A stretch of DNA of 64,000 nucleotides from Xiphydria camelus (GCA_963678675.1 OY783195.1:6830001-6894000), one strand, 5' to 3'. Positions 46,377-55,783 are shown, counted from the stretch's first letter. Notes: generated by a model not told the origin, from the sequence alone. Program-made: numbers and translations.

Positions 46377-46987
46377 ATGAAAATTAAGCCCACTTGGAAA
46401 TACAAAAACCCAACTTCATTAGCAACAAGCGGAATCTACACTACGGCAGAACTACAAAATCTAAGAGATCACATTATGTTCCCCGCGGAAAAACCAGCTA
46501 TTATTAATAACATTGCAAGGGGTATGACCGGTAGAGATATTCCAGACAAGAATTTGTCAATACATACATTTTTAGACGAAAATTCAATGCGGAAAATAGC
46601 CGAAAACACGTGGAACAAAATGTGGACCAACTTTTTAACATTCGGTACAGCGAGTGCAGGATTTCTAGCAATCATACGTATATTTAGATTAATAAAATTA
46701 GTTGCGGACACTATTGTACACGGATATGCGTTACACACAATATACGGATGGTCCATTCATCTACTAGGCGCCATATGGGACTCAGAGCGACCTACCTATT
46801 ATTACACCTGGGAAAAACGAAACAACCACAAAAAGACCTTGAAGAAGGAATCACTTCAGATCAACAACTTACTACAAAGCAGTACTCATCAAACGAAGAG
46901 GAAAATCAACCTTCAACCTTGTACCCTCGTATCACCGCGAACACGATAGAAAATAATCACCAAAGAGCGAATACATACCCTATATAA
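46377..46987 (+). pseudogene. env: Chuvirus-like envelope C-terminal fragment
   Basis: The frame has an ectodomain tail, then a long hydrophobic stretch at about 46640-46780 containing IVHGYALHTIYGWSIHLLGA. By eye this is the membrane-proximal segment of chuvirus-type glycoproteins found in insect retroelements. The cytoplasmic tail (YLLLHLGKTKQPQKDLEEG) continues in the neighbouring frame to 46987, so there is one frameshift near 46785. The N-terminal part and pol are missing here. It is a remnant and is not functional. Confidence 0.6.
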
Positions 46988-47128
46988 ATAAGATAAAAAG
47001 CCAAAACAAGTTATCACCAAAAATTTAGCAGAACACAGCTCAAATAGAAAAAGATTAGCCAGGGAAAAATACGAATCGTATATAATGAGTCCTAAACCAA
47101 TCCTATATAAATCTTCCCAAAGTCCGCA

Positions 47129-47755
47129 TTGAATTCCAAACAAAAAACAGCAGATTTCCAGAAACCCGAGTCCAAACTCAAAACTCTGACCAACTATAAA
47201 AACTCAACGAAATGCACAATGAGATCAGTAGCAACCTCAGCGTTAAACAAGATACACCACAAAAGAAAGAATCAGCGATGGAATATCCGTACCTCACCAA
47301 CACCCAAACAGGTAGAGCGGCTCGCTATACAGAGATATCTGCAGTGGGTATGGGGAAACGAAGAGAATATCTTCCACCTCCGGGAGTTATTCACGGGGAA
47401 CTACCGGGACAAGAACAAGGATCCATGGGACGAACCTAGTTCGTTCGTAGGAGAGTTCATGGACCGAATATGGGACACACATTTGAGAGCCGTGAAGGAG
47501 TATGAGGAATGGATCAACCAGGACGACTGGAGAAGATATATCGAGCCACCTCCTCCAGATCGCTCTCATCTGGAGTGGGCCGATGTAACAGTTTACACCC
47601 CGGAACAGTGGCAGCAGCTAGATTGGCTACAAGAACTGCAAAACATCAGGGATTGGGAGGCTCCGAACGAAAGAGACCCTTGGCCCATGCACCGGCGCTT
47701 TCGCGACGATTGGGATAGTGCAAACGAAGAAGAAGACCCTTCACCCCTTCAATAA
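47129..47755 (+). CDS. Retroelement accessory ORF, Trp/Asp-rich, unknown function
   Basis: Open for 208 codons between the envelope tail and the purine tract of the LTR. The first 75 residues are basic; the rest is acidic and Trp-rich (for example NEENIFHLRELFTG, WINQDDWRRYIEPPPPDRSH and WDSANEEEDP). No signal peptide or membrane segment. I know no family for it. An extra gene 3' of env is unusual in gypsy-group elements. Its intact frame contrasts with the broken gag and env next to it. A decayed copy is in the duplicated block (45531-45958). The start is uncertain: the acidic part could be the real protein. Confidence 0.5.
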   Translation: MNSKQKTADFQKPESKLKTLTNYKNSTKCTMRSVATSALNKIHHKRKNQRWNIRTSPTPKQVERLAIQRYLQWVWGNEENIFHLRELFTGNYRDKNKDPWDEPSSFVGEFMDRIWDTHLRAVKEYEEWINQDDWRRYIEPPPPDRSHLEWADVTVYTPEQWQQLDWLQELQNIRDWEAPNERDPWPMHRRFRDDWDSANEEEDPSPLQ

Positions 47756-48136
47756 TATATCCCTTCCATAACACATTTCTTTTAATAAACAGTAAGCTCT
47801 TTATATACAATATTTGTAACTAATCTATTATTACTAATCAAATTTATAAACAACTGTAGAAAATACACGATAATATGTATATTAATCCATAAATAACTGC
47901 ATAATATAAAAATAAGATACAACAAAAAGAATGCATTAGGGAAAACATGTACACTATTCTCATAAACTAAAATCACATTATGAAAATTTTTAAATAAGCA
48001 TAATTATACAACAAACTAACTCATACCCAAACACATATATATTGCTAATTAAAATTACATTTCTTTTTTTAAAAGAGGATTATGAACCCCAACCTTCACG
48101 TTAGGCTCGCCTAACATTCAGACTTAAGGGGGGAGG
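47756..48136 (+). other. AT-rich 3' region with polypurine tract
   Basis: Follows the accessory ORF and ends in AAGGGGGGAGG (48126-48136), a typical polypurine tract directly before TGTCACG. Its counterpart lies in the duplicated block (about 46000-46300). Confidence 0.7.
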
Positions 48137-48622
48137 TGTCACGTTCTCACGTAGCCGTTTTTATGAAATAGGTAATAGGTATAAAACAGTAGCGAGCGAA
48201 CGACGGGTAAAGTTCCCGTATAAAGATAAGGACAAGAAGCGATAGGTAAAATCTCCGGCATGGCGACTCATCGCCCGTGATTAGGAAGAACAAAAATCGA
48301 ACTTTGATAGAGTGAGTAATTTTTAGGAAGTAGTTCATAGTTCAGCCAAGCGTTTTTTTAGAGAAGGGATAGGAATCGGCCCACCCCCGCACCAGTCGTA
48401 TAAAAAGGCCGGAATTCCTCCCTCAAAAAAAAACATTCGATCTTCAGAACTTTGGGGCGTTAATCCTTAGTCTTCGCTCTCTTTGGTTTCAGTATTGTGG
48501 CATTAGTCGCCTTTTAATCGCTCTTTTTTAGTCTCTTAGTCGCATAGACCTCTTGTCAGTAATCTGCTAAGTTGTGAATAAAAGAAATTGTAGTCCGTGG
48601 CTTCAGTGCTTTGTTTAATCCC
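48137..48622 (+). repeat. LTR of the plus-strand retroelement
   Basis: Begins TGTCACGTTCTCACG after the polypurine tract. It contains a TATA box (TATAAAAA, 48399-48406) about 30 bp before TTCGATCTTCAG, and a poly(A) signal AATAAA at 48577-48582. These three elements define U3, R and U5. The end is set by the primer-site-like TGGCGACC at 48623. No second copy is in the window. Confidence 0.65.
48399..48406 (+). promoter_or_regulatory. LTR TATA box
   Basis: TATAAAAA in the LTR; transcription would start about 30 bp downstream, near TTCGATC (48436). Confidence 0.6.
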
Positions 48623-48844
48623 TGGCGACCAAACCCTCGTCAACGTTCAATAAAAAGGGAGAAGGATCAAGGGACTGAAAAAAAGATCAAATCCACCAGG
48701 AGCTACGAAAGATAAAAGGTAAGCAAAAGATCTATAAAATTTCTCTCTGGTTTAACCCGCCAAGTGCGAAAGGTGTCGAGTAGATAAACACTCAACGATA
48801 ATTTTGGTTTCCTTTAAACGCCGGGAGGTTGCCGCAACCCCGCG
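48623..48844 (+). other. Primer-site-like sequence and leader
   Basis: TGGCGACCAAA (48623) resembles the primer-binding site TGGCGACC used by some insect gypsy-group elements. The following 210 bp would be the leader of another element copy, cut off by the MITE at 48845. The LTR at 48137 may thus be shared by two tandem elements. Confidence 0.45.
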
Positions 48845-49233
48845 ATGGGCAAGTTCACGATTTTTTTTGCTCATTCGTTAATACTTTTTGTGCTTATTAA
48901 TAAGATGTGTTTGTTTTTTTTCTGAGCACTAATTTCTTTTTTTTGAATGTTTAAAGCTTGACTTCGATTCAAACGAAATCCTTAGTGAGGTTACTAAAGC
49001 CATTGGCAAGGGGTTTGTAAATGGTGGGGAATCTGTTGCCCGACTCTGATTGGTCAAGTAAAATGGCGGTGAAAGTGCGATGCTTTAAAACGAATCCCTT
49101 TTTTAATATCTCAAAAATAATGGAAAAAAAATTTTTAATGACCCATTTTTTACCTACATTACCTACTTTAATACCCTAATCTTCCGATTCATGCACTTTA
49201 AACATTTGTACAAAAAGTTGTGAACATACCCAT
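48845..49233. mobile_element. ~390-bp MITE, copy 2 (copy 1 at 36627-37025)
   Basis: ATGGGCAAGTTCACGA to GTGAACATACCCAT. Compared with copy 1 it lacks 14 bp near 49007 (around GGGCCCAAATCCGG). It is inserted next to the retroelement leader inside the outer element. Confidence 0.85.
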
Positions 49234-49343
49234 TCTCGTGAGTAACGTTTTAGATAGCGTTAGCAAAGTGCAGTGCCCCCGCGCAAGTCAATAGTCCTTT
49301 TCGCTAAGTTTGTCAGAGTGATAACCAGGCGCCTGTCTCGTTG

Positions 49344-49798
49344 CTTATGACGTGACATAAAGATGCGTCGATATTATTGTATTATTTTGATCGATCACAT
49401 TTGTGGTACGTTGAACGATATATTCAAGTCTTTGAACAAAATCAGATATTTTCATTACTTTTCTGAGAAAGTGTTGTTAATTCGCAGAGTAATTGAGCGT
49501 AATATTTTTTATCCTGACATAATAATTTCAAATGATTTTTGAGACTATCCCAGTCTTCAAAGGATTTGTTACAAATTGCTGCTTTAGCTTTGCCTTCGAT
49601 TTGAGATTCAATAAATCTTAAGAGAGGAACTAGTTGAGCTGGTGCAGCGAATGAAATAGCAGCATTGCAATCTTTAATGAATCCAATTAATTTTGAACGA
49701 TCGCCGTCGAATTTGTGAATATATTTGAAAAGTTGTCCTAATGAAAGATTTTGTGATTGTGCTACTGTACTATTCTCTGATGATTCTGCGTTTTGCAT
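49344..49798 (-). pseudogene. gag: Gag of the outer errantivirus-like element, truncated
   Basis: The ATG at 49798 opens 118 codons with a capsid-like helical fold signature (YIHKFDGDRSKLIGFIKDCN, then LRFIESQIEGKAKA and WDSLKNHL). It stops at 49442, but the protein continues in another frame (ISDFVQRLEYIV) to about 49344. Upstream are the primer site and the 18-bp repeats; downstream the rest of gag and pol are replaced by later insertions. It is the only structural gene left besides env. Confidence 0.75.
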
Positions 49799-49848
49799 GT
49801 CGATAGAGATTTAGAACTTCACGATTTAGAAATTGAATTTGAAATTAG

Positions 49849-50082
49849 ATTGAGACGATATTTTGGATTGAGACGATATTTTGGATTGAGGTTATATTTT
49901 GGATTGAGACGATATTTAGGATTGAGACGATATTTTGGATTGAGACAGGATTTTGGATTGAGACAGTATTTTGAATTGAGACTGGATTTTGGATTGAGAC
50001 AGGATTTTGAATTGAGACAGGATTTTGGATTGAGGCAGTATTTTGAATTGAGACTGTATTTTGGATTGAGACAGGATTTTGA
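49849..50082 (-). repeat. 18-bp tandem repeat, 13 copies, in retroelement leader
   Basis: The unit is ATTGAGACGATATTTTGG (13 copies, 234 bp, no indels). Two variant classes are visible, GACGATATTTT and GACAGGATTTT. It lies between the primer site and gag on the minus strand. The open frame across it on the plus strand is an artefact of the 18-bp period. Drosophila gypsy has its Su(Hw) insulator repeats in the same place, so a protein-binding role is conceivable; the unit itself is different. Confidence 0.9.
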
Positions 50083-50279
50083 AGATTACTACTTATTCAG
50101 TCGTCACTCACAGGTTGCATTGTAGAGGTAGCTCGATTTCGGTGACGATCCGTTACTGTTAGCGATGTGGAATGCTTCCCGCTTTCGATCTCCCGTTGGC
50201 GTTGTGAAGAACTTCGGATGAAGGGCTCCTCGCTCTTGTCAAGATCTTTTAGCACCATTTTTTTCGTTAGAGTTATTTC

Positions 50280-50293
50280 ACCCCTGACACCAC
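50280..50293 (-). other. Primer binding site, tRNA-Leu type
   Basis: On the minus strand TGGTGTCAGGGGTGA lies 13 bp inside the LTR. tRNA-Leu genes end in CACTCCTGACA or similar plus CCA, so the complement TGGTGTCAGGAGTGG is the expected primer site. Two changes are seen. Confidence 0.6.
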
Positions 50294-50306
50294 TTTTACT
50301 CTCTCT

Positions 50307-50798
50307 TGTTATGTGAACAAGAAATTTATTTAGACTGAGTTACAGAGAATGAGTAGTGAAGAGAATTGATTAATTCTGTCTCGAGCTTAACGAAGAGAAT
50401 TCTGCCTCGAGCTTCTTGAAGAGCAATATCTTTAACTTATTGAAAAAATACTGTCTAATGTCTTGAAGAATATTATCTAGAGTTTAGTGTAACACTGTCT
50501 CTGAAGTTGGATACTGACTAAGGATCTGAATAGTAATGTCTAAGAAACCGAAGAGCTCGGTCTCTTATATATCTAAGATAAGGGTGCTCCTCATTGGGCA
50601 TTTTCCGAATGTTCGTCGGACCCTGAACTTGAACTATGAGACTGGAGTGGAATCCTCTAGAAGCACATATTTGGTTGCTCTATCTTGATTACACATGCGG
50701 AGGTCGACTCAGCGAGCGGACAGCACGAATATATAACAATATGTCTTATCTAATTTAAATGTTCGGATATCGTATCGGGAGTGGATGATACGAATATA
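50307..50798 (-). repeat. Right LTR of the outer retroelement (5' LTR on the minus strand), first part
   Basis: Begins TGTTATGTGAAC and aligns with 39613-40115 with small differences. It is interrupted at 50799 by element C. The last bases (TATAACA, 54655-54661) lie on the other side. Confidence 0.85.
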
Positions 50799-50940
50799 CC
50801 CGAGTAGAAATGCGATCGGGCTTGCCCGATGTAGCATCGGGGCCCGGCCGGGCGCTTCTAGGGCATGCCCTACCGGGCGTACCCGATCGGGGCCCGACCG
50901 GGCGCTTCTAAGGCATGCCCTGAAAGCTTATTAGGATCGT

Positions 50941-51718
50941 TTATTACCGATGGCGGCGCTCGCGGCGCTACGGAAACATGGCGGATATTGGCGTACAGCA
51001 CGCCGCGAACTTCAAATTCCGTCGACCGGTAGGTAAAAGAGTCAAGCACCGCATACCGCATTCATTTTAAGCGTCCCTAATATCTGATCGGGGCTTGAAC
51101 GGGCGTTTCTAAGGCATGTCCTATCAAATTATTTGTTGTATATAAATGATAAAATCATGCATTTTAACATGGAAGTAATTCTGAAATATTTATAAATTAT
51201 ATTTTTTGAAATATATTGCAACGGTTCGGCCGTTACAAGACCCTAATAAATAATTATAGATTGTGTGATAAATTTTATCTAGTACTATTCTTATTTAGCA
51301 ACTTTCGCCGGTCTTGTAAAATTAAAATACGGATTGACCCAATAACACTGATAGTACTATTTAAATTAAATATTTTTTTATTACATTTTTTAAATATATA
51401 CTGGAGTAAGTAAAAAATAATTTTCAAAGTGTATATTACAGTCGAAGCTAATGAATTATCGATATAAAAAACATGGCCGATATTGGCGTTTCGGATTGGT
51501 ACGTAGGTACTTGAAGTGTTAACTTGCTCCAAGTTTTAAAAAAATGAGCATTTTTAGAACGAGATATAGGTAGACATTTATTTTCACAAACAATTAAATG
51601 AATTCATTCGGATCAACTGTATACTACCGGTTGCTGGAATTTGAAGTACGCGGCGTGCTGCACGCCCGATATCCGCCATGTTTCTGCAGCGCCGCGAGCG
51701 CCGCCATCGGTAAATAGC
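50941..51718. repeat. Inverted repeat, ~85-bp arms, inside element C
   Basis: ACCGATGGCGGCGCTCGCGG followed by ACATGGCGGATAT at the left is mirrored by ATATCCGCCATGT and CCGCGAGCGCCGCCATCGGT at the right. A third partial copy (ACATGGCCGATATTGGCG) is at 51471. The GC-rich arms stand out from the AT-rich centre. Confidence 0.7.
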
Positions 51719-51972
51719 GGTCCCAATAGTGATAAATGTGACAGACGCTCCGTATAGTTCAATAATCGTTTGCCGTCTTTTTCAAAGAATCAAAATAGTG
51801 AACGGAAGCAGTGCTTTTTCCCTGGTTGATTGTGCATCAAGAGTAGGAAAGGAGACATCCGTATCTCAGAAGAAGTTCCATCAGATAAGTAATTCCTAAT
51901 TGATCGTTTTAACCTCATTTTGGTAAAATCTTTGGACACATATCTTTGTGGTTATTCTATTTTTGTTTTCAG

Positions 51973-52289
51973 CGTCATAATAATGTGCCTGCCCAGGGAT
52001 TCACGACCCTCCAAAGGGATTCAAGACTGCTAAAGAAGTGCCTGGAAAGAGGTTTTAAAAAATACAGCACTCTCTACATGCTTGTATCGAAGGTATATGA
52101 AGTTTATTGGTTATTAGTACTCGCTAATAATTGTTTCTTTCCACTGTATTTTTTACCTTATAATATTATATTATATTTCAGAGGCACTTTTAACAGATCC
52201 AGATAGAAAAGTTCCTCCAGAATTGCAGTACAATGCCACCGTAGAAATATCAGGTTCTACCGATACGACGTGCTTCGACAATCCAAAAG
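51973..52289 (+). other. Exon-like blocks with splice sites inside element C
   Basis: Acceptor TATTTTTGTTTTCAG (ends 51972), 120-nt block, donor AAG|GTATATGA (52093), acceptor TTATATTATATTTCAG (ends 52181), 108-nt block, donor AAAG|GTACATT (52290). Each block has one open frame with protein-like composition (QRDSRLLKKCLERGFKKYST; LLTDPDRKVPPELQYNATVE). The two frames are not in the same splice phase, so either the junctions are wrong or the gene is broken. No family recognised. It could be a captured host gene fragment. Confidence 0.4.
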
Positions 52290-52601
52290 GTACATTATAC
52301 AGTTTTATATTTACTTACATATGTATTTTATCTTACATGTCTTTGATGGATTTTTGAGTTAATTTTTTGCCTCTCTTGGAAGCAGCGATGTTGCAGCAAC
52401 ATCGACACAGGAGTCGCTGGGAGTCAGGAGAGAGCCCTCAATTAATCCGGAGCCTCGGTTAACTGGGACTTGGATAACCGCGAGTCTACTGTATTGGCGG
52501 TACTGCACTAATCCTGTGGCATACTTTTCTATCTGGGAAATTCGTGGCAGAAGAATAGCAGATACGACGGAATTGAATTAGGTACAATAATCAAGTAAAT
52601 A

Positions 52602-53024
52602 ATTACGGTAGTACAGCTGTACAGCCTTATTCAGCCTTATCTCTCTAATCGGCATCAGTGATTCCTCATTGACCGTTGTTACACTAGAGACAAAGAAAAG
52701 ATGAAATAGAAGTGAGGTACATGTACACTTCACATTTGACAGGTCGGTGTATAAATTGGAACTTGTGATAGTACGGAAGAGGGAATATATCGGTAAAGAA
52801 AAAAATAATAATTTTAATAATTTTTTTCTTTACCGATATATTCCCTCTTCCGTACTATCACAAGTTCCAATTTATACACCGACCTGTCAAATGTGAAGTG
52901 TACATGTACCTCACTTCTATTTCATCTTTTCTTTGTCTCTAGTGTAACAACGGTCAATGAGGAATCACTGATGCCGATTAGAGAGATAAGGCTGAATAAG
53001 GCTGTACAGCTGTACTACCGTAAT
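52602..53024. repeat. 423-bp near-perfect palindrome
   Basis: The arms (52602-52806 and 52820-53024) are inverse copies with almost no mismatch, around a 13-15-base AT-rich centre at 52813. A third, diverged copy of one arm lies at 53036-53665, split by the MITE at 53078. Open frames across the arms are mirror images and not genes. Confidence 0.9.
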
Positions 53025-53077
53025 AATGTGCCTGCCCAGAGACGGAGAAGAAATGAAATAGAATTGAGGTACATGTA

Positions 53078-53590
53078 CATTAGATTGATTTAAAAGAACG
53101 CTTTTTTCACTAATTCTTTTGGCGGGCACTTAAAAAACGTTAGTATTTAATGTAACTTTGAATATGTCGCCAGGTGCACATTATCACTCAATATTTTGGA
53201 GTGTGTCAATCGCTTTTCCTGATTTCCATTTGAATAACACGATGAAATTGTTGAATCATTGGTTTAGTGCTAATTCCTTCTACGGTAACAAAATTTCCCC
53301 GTGAAAAATTAGGAAAATTGAGTTTTAGGTGTAATTGACGTAAAGAAATATTATTTTTAATTATTAAATAAAATTAAATGGTAATCACGGGGGAATAAAT
53401 TGTGCAATTGATTCCCCTATAATGGGACCGTGTTATTCAAATGGAAATCAGAAAAAGCGATTGAGACACCACTAAATATTGAGTGAGAATGTGCACCCGG
53501 CGATATATTCAAAGTTACATTAAATACTAACGTTTTAAGTACCCGCCAAGAGAATGAATTAAAAAAAGCCTTTTTTTAATCAGTCTAATG
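53078..53590. mobile_element. Mariner-type MITE, TA TSD, ~155-bp TIRs
   Basis: Ends CATTAGATTGATTTAAAAG and the inverse CTTTTTTTAATCAGTCTAATG, flanked by TA. The arms extend to about 53245 and 53425. The palindrome next to it carries the same flanking sequence uninterrupted (GGTACATGTACACTTCAC), which confirms the insertion and the TA duplication. 513 bp, non-coding. Confidence 0.85.
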
Positions 53591-53871
53591 TACACTTCAC
53601 ATTTGATATGTCGGTGTATAAATTGGAACTTGTGTGATAGTATAGAAGAGGAAATATATCGCCCTAGTGTACAGTAGTATTACGAAAGTATTATGTTTTT
53701 AGTTTTAATATTTTAGTATAAATACTGTACCCCAGCAATTCAAGCGAAAAGTACATATTATTAGTGCAAGTAGTAATGCAGTCATGGTAGTGCATATTAA
53801 TAGTGTATGAACACTACTTCACTAGAAATACCTACTAATTAAAAATACGTAATATTAATATAGGTGTTACA

Positions 53872-54044
53872 TATCGATACCTTACTTTGAAAACCTCGTC
53901 TTTGAAAACCTAATATGCTTATATTAATAATACGATTCAAATTTGTTAAAAAAGTTGAGTACAAATGATACAAAACTGTTTTTCTTTGCTACTGCACATT
54001 TAAGGAAATTGCACTTACGAGGTTTTCAAAGTAAGGTATCGATA
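53872..54044. repeat. 28-bp perfect inverted repeat (possible MITE)
   Basis: TATCGATACCTTACTTTGAA then AACCTCGT at 53872-53899 is exactly inverted at 54017-54044. A partial direct repeat (TTTGAAAACCT) follows the left arm. Probably a small element of about 175 bp inside element C. Confidence 0.65.
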
Positions 54045-54665
54045 TATTAAATATATATATGATTTCAATCTTCTTTGTTAGGATGAAAAATTGAATCGCT
54101 CTTTACCTTACTAACTATCAACTTTTGTTATATGTTACTTTTGGCCCATGTTCGGACGATACTTTTTTTAAGATTCCATTTTTATCTACAATAATGTCCT
54201 ATTTCGATACGATACAAAAGTTTATATAGTAAATGACAAGATAATATCGATTCAAATTTCCTTCCTAGAAAAAAAAGTGAAATAAGTATTTGTTGTATAT
54301 TCATAGTTTAAATTTCCGACTGAAAATGTTTGCATTACTCTAATGTAATATATTAATTATAAAATAAATTTATAACATTTCCTCGGAATTATTGCTCTTA
54401 TTTAGCACCCTTCCATTTAAAATTAGTTTGTGGTTAATAAAATTTCGACGAAGCTGCCAGACAAAAATCGTGCTAGGGCTCTGATCGGGCAGCCCTGTTG
54501 GGCCCCGATCGGGTTTGCCCGACAAGGCCCTCATCCCCAAACCGCGTTACAAAAGTCATCGGGCCCTGGTCGGGCAGCCCTGTCGGGGCCCTATCACGGA
54601 TCGGGCGTGCCTCGTCGGGACTCGATGAGCGCCTTATCCAGATTTCTACTCGGGTATAACATTAG

Positions 54666-55300
54666 GTGCCGCCCTGCTCCGGCGAACACAAACGCGAACG
54701 CGAATGGCAAATGGCGGGTGACACGGCATCGGCATCTGCGTTTAATTAATGCAGCAGCAACCGGCGGTTGCGATACAGAGAGGAGCGAGGCACGAGAGAA
54801 TGCCGGAGCCGCGCGATGCGGTGGTGCGGCTACTCGACGGCGGCTGCGGCGACGCTGGTGTTAGTTCGCGCTGGTTTCCCGGCTCTTATATATATAGAGG
54901 GAGGGGGGAGAGAGAGGAACGAACGCGCGCGCGCGCGGGCTCTCAGCGGTGCGACCGCGGCGTGTGCGAGAGTGGCCCTCGCGCGTCTGTGTGCGGGCGC
55001 GAGATGCTGTATATAGGATGCGACAGTGCGGCGCCAGGCCTCGCATATAAGCAGTCGTCCGAGCCGGGGTCCCTCCTCGTTCTTCGCGAGTCGAGTGGAG
55101 AACAAGGGTACAGGGTGTTTGAGAAACGTCGGATCACCGCGACGCTCGAAAATAAAGGAGCACCCTCCGGTGTCTCGGGCTCCGGTGGCGGAAAAAATGC
55201 GGAGTCTCTCTCTCTCTGGGATCTTTGCGGCGCGAGACGAGCAGGTCGGGGATCGCTGCTCGATTTGGGACTTTAAGCTTCGAAATGAATAGTTGCGTTC
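54666..55300. other. CpG island, right half, with TATA-like boxes
   Basis: Continuation of the island cut by the retroelement at 39609. Three TATA-like motifs occur: TTATATATATAG (54888), TGTATATAGG (55010) and CATATAAGCAG (55044). The last is about 30 bp from TCGTTCTTCG. Long overlapping frames (54749-55276 and others) show no domain. A host promoter in this area is plausible but unproven. Confidence 0.35.
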
Positions 55301-55550
55301 GGGTGGGTGCTATTATAGCTGTTTGACGTAACGACAATAGGGGGAATGAAGAGAAAAATAACGGTAGCTATAATAGCTGAGATGGGAATAAATATTGTAA
55401 GGGTTATTTATGCGACGATTACACGAATTCATATATGATGACTAAAAAAAAATGGAGGTAATAATCAATTGCACCGTAAGAAGATGCAAACTGAAAATCA
55501 GGAAGAGATGAGATCCTCATTTTGGAAGGTTCAATTAAAAGTTCAGTTCA

Positions 55551-55778
55551 TACACTGAGAAAAAAATGTACTTGATCGAAATAAACGTGCCTTTAGATAG
55601 TCCCAAGAGCGTATTTATTCGATTTAAATGAATATCGATTTGATTTAAATAACATCTAATTAATTCAATAATATTAATATTTGCGTCCAACCAATATTCA
55701 TTTAAATCGAATAAATACATTCTTGGGACTATCCAAAGGCACGTTTATTTCGATCAAGTACATTTTTTTCTCAGTGTA
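55551..55778. mobile_element. Palindromic MITE with CACTGAGAAAAA ends
   Basis: TACACTGAGAAAAAAATGTA at the left and its inverse at the right, TA-flanked. Arms of about 100 bp include GATAGTCCCAAGAGCGTATT and its inverse with few changes. A decayed relative is split at 16835-17356. Confidence 0.85.
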
Positions 55779-55783
55779 GGAAG

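Larger units (their letters stand above)
50799..54654. mobile_element. Element C: 3.9-kb TIR transposon with GGGCCCGATCGGGC arrays
   Basis: Left end CCCGAGTAGAAATGCG; right end ATTTCTACTCGGG, its inverse. Comparison with the intact left LTR shows insertion into CGAATATATAACA, with a TA (or TATA) duplication. Arrays of GATCGGGCTTGCCCGAT, GGGCCCGACCGGGC and similar motifs lie within 120 bp of the left end and 190 bp of the right end. The interior holds an inverted repeat, exon-like blocks, a 423-bp palindrome and a mariner-type MITE. No transposase was found. The ends place it with elements A and B. Confidence 0.85.
39613..54661 (-). mobile_element. Errantivirus-like LTR retroelement with nested insertions
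   Basis: Left LTR 39613-40119 and right LTR 50307-54661 (the latter split by element C) are near-identical. Both begin TGTTATGTGAAC and end in ATATAACA or its remnant TATAACA. TTAG flanks the whole (39609-39612 and 54662-54665), a 4-bp target duplication. On the minus strand the order is LTR, tRNA-Leu-type primer site, leader with 18-bp repeats, gag, (pol lost), env, LTR. The centre from about 42180 to 49240 is plus-strand retroelement material and a MITE. Every coding part is broken, so this copy cannot move by itself. Confidence 0.85.

Noticed and set aside
49793..50125. 110-residue plus-strand frame with LRRYFG repeats
   Set aside because: It is the shadow of the 18-bp tandem repeat, antisense to the retroelement leader; the repeat period alone keeps the frame open.
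52893..53093. 66-residue frame across the palindrome
   Set aside because: It reads through one palindrome arm and into the adjoining MITE.
54749..55276. 175-residue frame in a CpG island
   Set aside because: Several frames on both strands are open over the same bases, the composition is Arg/Gly/Ser-rich from CpG, and no domain is visible.
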